Shown: positions 56,601-64,000 of the stretch, one piece after another | How the letters are laid out: every line of letters starts with the position of its first letter | Numbering within the stretch: position 1 is the first letter of the stretch | Assembly (NCBI GenBank): GCA_030407315.1 | Contig: JALQPE010002004.1 | Location: 124,001-188,000 of the forward strand | Reading direction: 5' to 3' | DNA length: 64,000 bases | DNA from: Asparagopsis taxiformis | Taxonomy: Eukaryota > Rhodophyta > Florideophyceae > Bonnemaisoniales > Bonnemaisoniaceae | Notes under the pieces: generated by a model | Seen by the model: only the letters and a program-made list of their open reading frames with translations | Database searches by the model: none | Told to the model about the DNA's origin: nothing | Made by a program: the position numbers and the translations under genes

Positions 56601-57192
56601 TGATACGATATATGAGCCTCTTCTTCTACTATCCCAGCCTCATGATGCCTCGCAGGAAGAATTACATAGCTGTTTCGAAGCGCTTCAGAACTTGAAACTT
56701 ACTATCCATACGAAGCAGGAAGTTCATGCAGCATTGGATGAGCAGCGTAGACAGCTTGAGGCAGAGTTCCAACGAATTCAGCATATCGAGGACCGCGAAG
56801 AAAGGAGGGCTGAAACTTTAAGACTAGAAATTACGGATCGAATTCTGACGTTGCGTTGTCCGAACAAGGCTTGCAGAAGAGCATTCCTAGACTTTGACGG
56901 ATGCTTTGCAGTGAGGTGCTTATTCTGCGGAGTAAGTTTTTGTGCTTGGTGCATTGATTATTACAGTGACGATGCTCATGCTCACGTTCTCACATGTGCA
57001 GAATCGACAGCTCCTGGCGAGTACTATGAATCGCTCGAAGCTTTCAACCGGCACCAGAGACAGCGCCGTAAGAGGCTCCTGGTTGAAAAATTAGGGCATG
57101 AAGATACAGATGTTCGTAACCGCACACTCAAGCTTATTCGAACCGACCTGGAAGATCTTGGTATTATACTTGATGCTAGTCATTGGACTTAA
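47609..57192 (+). CDS. Giant ZNFX1/NFX1-type SF1 helicase with CCCH, CxxHxC and CGH zinc-finger arrays and a RING/IBR-like C-terminus
   Basis: Exon 1 is 47609-49487, the intron 49488-49633 (146 nt, GTAAGT...TGTCAG, CTGAC at 49602) and exon 2 49634-57192; 3145 aa in one frame. Domains: CCCH finger C40/C49/C55/H59; SF1 helicase with Walker A GPPGTGKS (about 624-631, spanning the splice junction), motif Ia VVLSYKNHALEE, motif II VVEEACEV (about 1539), GDHRQLPA, DEQRRMRPEI, VDRYQGDENDIVILSLV and VACSRARLGFY (about 1793). Between Ia and II is an insert of CxxHxC fingers (about 860-1195) and an acidic Ser-rich stretch (1195-1455). About 13 CGH/CxH fingers of NFX1 style lie at 1836-2622. A RING-like and an IBR/RING2-like module lie at 2893-3085. 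ZNFX1 relatives bind RNA in small-RNA inheritance or antiviral defence. A ubiquitin-ligase role for the C-terminus is inferred. Confidence 0.88.
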
Positions 57193-57372
57193 CTCCAGCT
57201 TCAGCGAGTAGAGAAAGACCAGTTAAATGTGTGACATAGTTGGGGGATTTACTATTGACAATCGTTTACATGGCACGTAAACCAATAGATAGTAGTGAAC
57301 TATGAACAGTCTCAAGACTTTTATACACTGTGAGTATAAAGACAAAGGTTATGGAGGAGACCATAGAAAGAA

Positions 57373-58788
57373 TTACTTTCTCCTCTTCTTCGACTTTGCC
57401 TTGCCTTTTCCCTTGGTGTTGACTGTCGCCTTACGCTTGGTGGTCTCCTTCGGTACGCCACTGTTGTTGTCGAAGGAATCCTCACAAATTTCTAAAATGG
57501 GTAACTTGTCAAAAATTGATTTCTCCTCTTCTGCATTTTCACCAGTTCCCACTTCAACAATCATACCGCAGAACGCTCCACCCATAGCCACCTGTTTGGT
57601 CACCAGCCCCTCCAGACTATCAACCGCCTTGGGCTTTGTCGAGCTCTTCGGCACTCCCTTTCCATATCCGAGTTCCCCAAACGTCGGCGAACCGCCCCAA
57701 GTGATGACACTGCGTTCCGACGCCACAGCGGTCGACGACGGACCGGACGACATGCTTCTGATCACCCAACCCTGCAAGTCGAATATTGGCTTTGGATACA
57801 TATTACTTTCGCCCGACTTTTTCGTCACGCCCCACATGTACATGGACTTGCGCTGTGTCTGAATCGCGAAACTAGACGACGCACCGGCAGTAATCGCATC
57901 GATCGAATACACATCTGCTTTGAAAGTGTCGATCAAACGCGGTCGAAGCTCATCCTTCGGAGTTGTATGTCCGAGACGTCCATACCCGCCAAAGCCCCAG
58001 CTCCAGACCTTTCCATTTTCATCGAGCACAAGCGCATGATTGGAGCCGGCAGCGATCTGTTTAGCGCGAACCCGTCCAGACTGGGCGCCGAATGCATCGA
58101 CAGGAACAGGCGTCTTCTCCACGGCATACACGACGCGGTTACCAGTTCCAATCGTCTCGCCGGTGCGACCCTGTCCCAGCTGGCCGTACTGGCCGCTGCC
58201 AGCTGCGAACACGGCGCCGGATTTGGTGGCGATCAGCGAAAAGTCAGCGCCAGCGGCGGCCTGAACCGCGTGCTCTGCGGGGGGCAGGGCAACAATCTGC
58301 CATTCAGAGACTTCTGGCTGGCGCAGCTCGGTTGTGGATCCATTGGCGAGCTGGCCGAATGCATTGTGGCCGACGGAGAAGGCGCGCCCGCTATCGGAGA
58401 CCAGAATGGTGTGCTGGCGGCCGCATGTGGCATGAACGATGCGCTCGGAGGGGTCGAGGGGCGGCTTGAGAAGCACGGGATGGTGACGACTGATGAGGTC
58501 CGGTAGGCCGAGCTGGGCAGAGTCGTTGCGTCCTAGTCCGTACGCGGCGCCTTTGTCATCGATGAGCACGAGGTGGGCGGCGAGCGGACCGGTGTAGATC
58601 GAGACAAAGGTCGTGTCAGACGGCAGACCTGTGAAATGCAGACGTGTGGGGCAGATGAGCTGGGGTCCCGGACGGGAGTTGCCGCGGTTGGCCACTGCTT
58701 TGGGGAGCGTTTTGCGTCCGATTAGATCCCAGGAGGTTGAGCCGGAGAGTAAGAAATGAGTTTTGGGCACAGGCGATTGCTGGGTCAT
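57373..58788 (-). CDS. RCC2 (TD-60)-like RCC1-repeat protein
   Basis: The 471-aa protein opens with the RCC2 signature GSTSWDLIGRK, then about seven RCC1 beta-propeller blades (e.g. GRNDSAQLGLPD, GHNAFGQLANG, GSGQYGQLGQG, GFGGYGRLGH, PTFGELGYGKG). It ends in a basic nuclear-signal tail rich in Lys (KGKGKAKSKKRRK). RCC2 acts in mitotic spindle and centromere function and Rac/Arf signalling in animals. In algae the role is unstudied as far as I know. The stop is 180 bp from the stop of the giant helicase gene on the other strand. Confidence 0.85.
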   Translation of the reverse strand: MTQQSPVPKTHFLLSGSTSWDLIGRKTLPKAVANRGNSRPGPQLICPTRLHFTGLPSDTTFVSIYTGPLAAHLVLIDDKGAAYGLGRNDSAQLGLPDLISRHHPVLLKPPLDPSERIVHATCGRQHTILVSDSGRAFSVGHNAFGQLANGSTTELRQPEVSEWQIVALPPAEHAVQAAAGADFSLIATKSGAVFAAGSGQYGQLGQGRTGETIGTGNRVVYAVEKTPVPVDAFGAQSGRVRAKQIAAGSNHALVLDENGKVWSWGFGGYGRLGHTTPKDELRPRLIDTFKADVYSIDAITAGASSSFAIQTQRKSMYMWGVTKKSGESNMYPKPIFDLQGWVIRSMSSGPSSTAVASERSVITWGGSPTFGELGYGKGVPKSSTKPKAVDSLEGLVTKQVAMGGAFCGMIVEVGTGENAEEEKSIFDKLPILEICEDSFDNNSGVPKETTKRKATVNTKGKGKAKSKKRRK

Positions 58789-58997
58789 GATGGGAGCGTA
58801 GGTGTATGGAATTGCTTGGCTGGCCGGAGATTGTTGGGCGACGACAGATTGCTCGTGTTATGAGTACTTGTGTCGAAAAATGGCGGGAGTTGTTCCATCA
58901 TTGGCAATGCACAAATCATACTCACGTGATCTTTCATTCATTTACCCCGAAATTTATCAAAATTCACTCTAAACAGTATGTACGTACTGTACTACCA

Positions 58998-61900
58998 TCA
59001 TTGCGCTGTCTCTTGGCCCTTGTCACCTTCGCCGCCAGCAGGGTCGTCTTTTTCATCCTTTTCCTTTTCATCGTCTTCATCCGTGTATCTGAATGGCTCC
59101 GGAACTGGAACGTCCTCTCCGTCCTCCTCTTCATCCACAATTCTCGCCACCTGCACCCCAGCTGCTGCTTGCGTGCCTCCAGTTCCCGTGCTTCGTGGTG
59201 CAACTGTCGATAGACTCTGCATTTGCACCAGATTCTCTTCCTTGCCTGGTGTCAGGTCACGAACCATCACAATACCACTCGTTCGGCCCTTGACAACCGG
59301 CTCATACCGTTTCACTGCTCCGTCCTTGTCTGCTATTGAAATGTCCCACGAGATGTACTTCTCCTGAGTAGGCAGCACTCGACATGGATTCTCAAACAGC
59401 GACTGCGAAGTCGTTTCAACTTCTTCCTCCTTCTCAACCTTACTTTCCTCCATGGGCGTCGCTTCATTCTCAGTTTCTTTCACAACTACTGCCTCCTCTC
59501 CAGCCTTCTTCTTTCGCCGCGCCTCCCTGGCTTTTGATTTTGCCGTAACACTCAGCACAGCCGTCGGTGCCCGTGTAGCCTCCTTACTCTTCTCCGGCGG
59601 TCCAGATGGTACATACGCGTATATTCCTTCTTGCACATCACATTGCACCTTGAGTTTGGGCATCTTCACGTCCTTGTTCAGAGCAATCAGAGCAGATGGC
59701 TTAATACTCAGTCCAATGAAATGCACCATAGGATACCAGTACCAGAACTGCGTAAACATAGCTAGCCCAACAATAGCTGTCATACGCGGATGACCAGTGC
59801 TACTCGTCAACGCAATCACACCGTTTCGTCCACCAGCATCCGCCACACCTGCCGCCACAACGGCACCAAATCGTGTAACAGCATCCTCAAGCTTCGCACT
59901 CCATGTCGCCTCAAAAGTCTTGCGCATCTCACCAGCCTTTGGTGAACGCTGCTCAGTATGGTGCATGTACACAAGTGCCAAACCAATGAGCGCACCTTGT
60001 CGCACAAAATCAGTCGGATCTGCCGTAAGCCTTTCAAGCATATCAACCGCTGCCGGCATACCTGTTCCCATGCAAGCAATTCCAATCGCAATCGCTGCAC
60101 CGTACCTAACATGAGCATGGCAACTCTCAGCAAGCAGTGCAACGATACGCGGGAGAAGCTTGGGGTGTCTGAACAGCACAAAACCAAGCGCAATTACCGC
60201 AGCACGACGTACATCATCGTTCACATCGGAAACCGCCGAGTGCAAAAGTGATCGAATCGCCTTATTATCAGCCGTCCCACAGTACGCAAGCGCAATAGCA
60301 TACATTGCACCATAGCGAAGAATGGGATCACTGTTGCTGTTCATAGTTTCAATGGTATCTTGAGCCTCATCTTCTCGACCGTAGCAGACGAGGGCCATAC
60401 CGACGGCGAGACCACGAGAAATTTTCTCATGCTCCGTTCCGGTTGCGTAGGCAAGCATTTCAGCACAGACGCGTTCTGAGCCCGAACCCAGAGCTACAAG
60501 TCCCATTCCAAGACCAGCAGCCTCACTTGCAACGGCATGGTCAGTATATAGTACATTCTTCAACTCTTCATAGTACTCATTTTCATCATTACCACCATCC
60601 CAAGAGGCCATCATAGACAAACCTAGGCCAAGACATGCACCATGTTTGACAACATCACTGTCAGTCGCACGAAGACCTTCGAGCAGATATTGTTTAGCTG
60701 AAACCGTTTCGCCATTGGGCTTCACGTTGAGGGTGGCATCCCGACCGCCGGTCGCCGCGATGAGACCAAGAGCGTAAAGCGCGCCTCCCTCAGAGTACGC
60801 AGTACCCAGAGAGCCGCTGCCACCACCGGCAGATGGCAGATATGGAGACAGTAAATTTAGAGCTGCGGAGGTATGACGACCATGAATAACCCCAAGGCAT
60901 GAAGTAGCAGAGAATTTAGCCCACGCCGTAGCGCGTGCAAGCCATTCGAGATTGTCTCGCAAGAAAGTATCAATTGCAGTGCCACTATGTGCGATAGCAT
61001 TGGAGAATATCAACGCGGAGTGACACACACTGCTTCGACCATCGAGCGCTTGCTTGATCTTCTTCAGTAGATACGGATCGGACCGGTTCTTACTGCATAG
61101 GAAATCGAGGTATAGCTCAGCTGCTGCATCACCATTGAGGATTTTACGCAACTTGGTAATCTTGATTTCTTCATTCGTTAGTGGAGTTGGTTCTGGAGCC
61201 GAGGCTGGTGCAGTCTCCTCTGCAGCTGGGGTATCGGTTTCCATTGGGACAGGAGAATTTGCATCTGCCTCAGTCGAGTTCTGTGCCGCAGGCGTCGTGG
61301 CCTCGCCGGACGCTGGTGCAGATTCCTCTACGATCGGTCCAGTAGGCGCGGCTGCTGAAGAAGATGCAGTAGGTATTTTGGGAGCCGGTAGCATCGACAT
61401 GACTTTGGAAGCAAAGAATGGAGCGTCATTATCCACAATATCAAAAGCAATTTGTAAAGCAGTCAATTCTAAATCCGACTCATTCTCGCGACCGCCAACA
61501 TTTTCCTCTCGAACAAGGCTCATAAGCACTTCGGCTACGCCTTCAGCATTACCAACAAAAGCGTAGCAGTTTGAAACAGCAATGTAATTACGCTTGTCTT
61601 GAGGAAAGTGCTTCATGTGAATCATAGCGATGAGATTAAGCACACGGCCGCGATACGCCCGTGAAGCAACCAGTGTTTGAGCACATTCAAAGCAATAGGA
61701 AAGTGCCTCCATACGAGACTCGTCAGTTTTGCAGCCACCCAGAATGGCCAATTCGACTTTGTCAAGACGGCGCGATTCAATGGCGACACCGATAGCCTCA
61801 TGGATTTCTCCTTTGCGGATACAGCCTTCCAGCACGCGCTCAACGACGGATTCCAACTCTGCCATAAAGGCGTGATGAGCACTGGAAGCGGCTTCATCCG

Positions 61901-62285
61901 AGGCTGCGGCTTCACTCTGCCTCACTTTCACTGCGATGTATTCATCGATGCAACGCGCGCGAAGAGTATTGGCAAATTCGGTTTCAGCATCCACGTCGAA
62001 CAGGACACCTGCAGAAAGTGCGTAATGCAGTGCCTCATCGAGCGATCCGAGATGGAAGTTGACCTTTGCGGCAACGATCGCAGCGAGATTTTTGTCAGGG
62101 AAGGCGTCGTCTTCGGAAAGTTCTTGGATTTTATCGACTGCACCAGAAATCTCTGGCCAGAACGAATCGGCTAGAGCATTGAGAGAGCGTAGTGCGTGCG
62201 CTTGTAGGATCGGCTCTTGTTCCTCCAGCAGAGACAATGCTGGTGCCGCGGAACTAGGGACAATCGATGCGAGTGCTACGCTCAT
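58998..62285 (-). CDS. RPN2: 26S proteasome regulatory subunit RPN2 / PSMD1
   Basis: The 1095-aa protein forms the base-scaffold of the 19S regulatory particle. The start at MSVALASIVPSS was chosen; 16 further codons upstream are open but unlike the family. An N-terminal helical rod is followed by the toroid of proteasome/cyclosome repeats (GGALYALGLIAATGG, HGACLGLGLSMMA, AAGLGMGLVALG, YGAMYAIALAYCG, YGAAIAIGIACMG). An acidic/Ser-Ala-Pro insert lies at about 310-385. A Lys/Glu-rich insert follows at about 930-985, and the C-terminus is acidic with PFRYTDEDD. It is longer than human PSMD1 (953) mainly through these low-complexity inserts. Tandem with the RCC2-like gene, 209 bp apart. Confidence 0.95.
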   Translation of the reverse strand: MSVALASIVPSSAAPALSLLEEQEPILQAHALRSLNALADSFWPEISGAVDKIQELSEDDAFPDKNLAAIVAAKVNFHLGSLDEALHYALSAGVLFDVDAETEFANTLRARCIDEYIAVKVRQSEAAASDEAASSAHHAFMAELESVVERVLEGCIRKGEIHEAIGVAIESRRLDKVELAILGGCKTDESRMEALSYCFECAQTLVASRAYRGRVLNLIAMIHMKHFPQDKRNYIAVSNCYAFVGNAEGVAEVLMSLVREENVGGRENESDLELTALQIAFDIVDNDAPFFASKVMSMLPAPKIPTASSSAAAPTGPIVEESAPASGEATTPAAQNSTEADANSPVPMETDTPAAEETAPASAPEPTPLTNEEIKITKLRKILNGDAAAELYLDFLCSKNRSDPYLLKKIKQALDGRSSVCHSALIFSNAIAHSGTAIDTFLRDNLEWLARATAWAKFSATSCLGVIHGRHTSAALNLLSPYLPSAGGGSGSLGTAYSEGGALYALGLIAATGGRDATLNVKPNGETVSAKQYLLEGLRATDSDVVKHGACLGLGLSMMASWDGGNDENEYYEELKNVLYTDHAVASEAAGLGMGLVALGSGSERVCAEMLAYATGTEHEKISRGLAVGMALVCYGREDEAQDTIETMNSNSDPILRYGAMYAIALAYCGTADNKAIRSLLHSAVSDVNDDVRRAAVIALGFVLFRHPKLLPRIVALLAESCHAHVRYGAAIAIGIACMGTGMPAAVDMLERLTADPTDFVRQGALIGLALVYMHHTEQRSPKAGEMRKTFEATWSAKLEDAVTRFGAVVAAGVADAGGRNGVIALTSSTGHPRMTAIVGLAMFTQFWYWYPMVHFIGLSIKPSALIALNKDVKMPKLKVQCDVQEGIYAYVPSGPPEKSKEATRAPTAVLSVTAKSKAREARRKKKAGEEAVVVKETENEATPMEESKVEKEEEVETTSQSLFENPCRVLPTQEKYISWDISIADKDGAVKRYEPVVKGRTSGIVMVRDLTPGKEENLVQMQSLSTVAPRSTGTGGTQAAAGVQVARIVDEEEDGEDVPVPEPFRYTDEDDEKEKDEKDDPAGGEGDKGQETAQ

Positions 62286-62930
62286 TGTGGTGGATTGCGC
62301 AACACAGAGATTCTGAGCTGAGCGGTTGGACACTGAGAGGAAAGTTTATCTCGCAAACACGGGCGTGTAGTCAGCAAGATGCGTATGGACGATGAGATGA
62401 TAGCGGGGGGAGGCTGTAGAGTTGGGTAGGCGAATAACAATGGCCAATTGAAGGCCTTCCAGACGATGAAATGGGGATTTCTGCACCCATCGTTTTGGAC
62501 CGGCTCTGACAAAAATGCTGGAACCGACAAGGACAGCCTGTCTTGAAACGGATAAGCCAATTGCGACATACTGTACAAATTATTCCAAAATCTCTGCAAC
62601 TGTCCTGGCTGAATGATGCCTGAAAACGATTCTGCACGTGACGAAGACAACGGCATTGAGTTGAATAGCCCCTATCCCTTCAAGTCTCTTTATTTTAGAC
62701 AACTGTTCTCATTGACCTTTTGGTCCTCACTAAATGCACAGGCATAGGGAAGAAAGGGAGGAGCGACATAACGTCAAGTCGAGGGTAATGAAGTGTTGCA
62801 TTTCCAGAGTTTACTTTGCAGAGCTGATTTAGTCTTCGAGGAAACCAACTTTCGAAACGCTGCACGACAGATGAGCTCCCGAGCCAAATGTCACGATATA
62901 CAAAGTGGGTTGATGAGGCATCGGAACGAT
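62286..62930. other. Spacer between eS8 and RPN2 genes
   Basis: 645 bp containing the eS8 3' UTR and the RPN2 promoter. No other gene was seen. Confidence 0.5.
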
Positions 62931-63694
62931 CTAGGACTTTGCGCCAGCCTTCCTCTTCTTCTGCATCGCCCTCATGTAGAATTCAAGCTCTTTCCCTTCG
63001 AGAATATATCCATCAGCCCTACCACATTGACCCGGACGCGATGAGATGGAAGCAAGGAGCCTTCCGGATTGGAAGAGATCGGCAACATGAGTGTCTAGTT
63101 CCAATTTATCTTCGCGGTTCTTCGCTTGCTTCTCAAGTGCTTTCTTGGAAAGCTTAATGGCATCCGCATCAACTGTCTTCTTCTTTCCAAGATCGATTCC
63201 ATAGTGCCTGTTGTAGTACTGACGGAAGGGGGTGGCATCAATCTGGACAATGCATCCCTTGACGAGAGTATTGGTACGCACCAATTCGTTGTTTGAGGCG
63301 TTGTACATGACATTCAAAATACGCGTCTTCTGAGAGATACCTTCAGAACCCCATGAGTATACGCCAGTTTCCAGTCGGAGCGCACGATGCTTGAAGTTAC
63401 CGCCACGGACGCGGACGGGACGCACGAGCTTGGAACCAAGCTTGGTCATTGCAGGCTGACGACCCAATTCATACTTTCTCTTCTTTCGGGTGTACGGATG
63501 CTTTCCACCCGTCAATCGGCGCTTATGGCGCGAGTCGCGACAGATACCTGCAGAGATGATCGTAACGCATCAGGAAGAACGTCAGTATGGACAGGTTTTA
63601 ACTCGGCGTCGATCTGGTGCGGCGCGCGACGGATTCTGCACAGGGGATACGGGAATTGTTGGAGAAGGAGCAGGTGTGTTTGAAACTTACCCAT
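62931..63694 (-). CDS. RPS8: 40S ribosomal protein eS8 (RPS8), two exons
   Basis: Exon 1 coding sequence is only four bases (63694-63691, ATGG). The intron is 63690-63548 (143 nt, GTAAGT...TCTGCAG, ACTGAC 36 nt before the end). Exon 2 is 63547-62931. The spliced protein has 206 aa and begins [17 protein letters not shown], matching the universal MGISRDxxHKRRxTGGK start of eS8, then [38 protein letters not shown] and [23 protein letters not shown]. It is a structural component of the small ribosomal subunit. A single-exon call would begin at an internal ACG/ATG and lose the first 12 residues. Confidence 0.96.
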
Positions 63695-64000
63695 GATTGA
63701 TTGCGAAAGGGGCGCTCGCTGATGGCAGGACGGACGCGAAAATGGAAAATTGAGCAGCGGAGAAGGTGTAGTACAGGAATGTAGTTGTGATGAACGCGCA
63801 TCGACGTCGGGCGATAGACTAGATCGGATTTAGGTCTTTGATCTAATTCGGCGGCGACGGCGGCCCGATAGGGCTATTTGTATGGAATAGAGTACCGTTC
63901 GGGGTTTTTTGAAGATGTGAGATGGACAATTAGCTTTACACGTGGAAGAATAGTATGGATGGTGCAACGTGGCCAAGCGGTCATAAATAAATTGGTAGCA
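63695..64000. other. Promoter region of eS8
   Basis: Upstream flank of the eS8 gene, with a pyrimidine-rich minus-strand leader near 63700-63770 and no clear TATA box. The last 40 bases contain a TGGCCAAGCGG sequence like a tRNA A box, cut by the window end. Confidence 0.4.

Noticed and set aside
63970..63980. tRNA A-box-like TGGCCAAGCGG at the window end
   Set aside because: The sequence before it does not give a normal acceptor stem start and the window ends before any anticodon or B box could be seen.
1..64000. CRISPR arrays, rRNA genes, intact transposons or LTR elements
   Set aside because: No regularly spaced repeats, rRNA-like sequence, terminal repeats or reverse transcriptase/transposase motifs were recognised.

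Overview
The window is nuclear DNA from a eukaryote with compact, mostly intronless genes. The few introns I could place are short (70-146 nt), begin GTAAGK or GTACGT, and carry a CTRAC-like branch site. Genes lie on both strands with short spacers. The S-adenosylhomocysteinase carries the roughly 40-residue insertion found in plant, algal and many bacterial enzymes, and single-exon genes predominate. Together these point to an alga, most plausibly a red alga of the Chondrus type. That assignment is inference.

Left part (1-29.6 kb), mostly housekeeping genes: a polyQ bHLH-like transcription factor with a GAF-like C-terminus, a GRIP-domain golgin, an F-box/JmjC protein divergent from a ubiquilin/Dsk2, a BRO1/ALIX-type ESCRT protein, a small four-helix membrane protein, a spliced NudC/CS-domain protein, a secreted or luminal methyltransferase-like protein, GMP synthase (split by a one-base frameshift), a ZFC3H1/Red1-like exosome-adaptor protein with one probable intron, and a bromodomain-NET (BET) protein.

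Middle part (29.7-47.5 kb), accessory and poorer in genes: several small minus-strand genes for P/Q/Y/G-rich proteins, three of which share one C-terminal amphipathic motif and a fourth (spliced) shares the central YPxGTxFS and GYP elements; a spliced three-finger C2H2 protein; S-adenosylhomocysteinase; and a graveyard that includes a decayed Sel1-repeat gene.

Right part (47.6-63.7 kb): a giant two-exon gene (3145 aa predicted) that joins a CCCH finger, an SF1 helicase of the ZNFX1/NFX1 type, an inserted array of CxxHxC fingers, an NFX1-like CGH-finger array and a C-terminal RING/IBR-like module. It is followed by three tandem minus-strand genes: RCC2-like, proteasome RPN2 and ribosomal protein eS8.

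The most unusual items are the giant helicase/RING protein, the cluster of small genes with a shared C-terminal motif, and the decayed Sel1-repeat gene.
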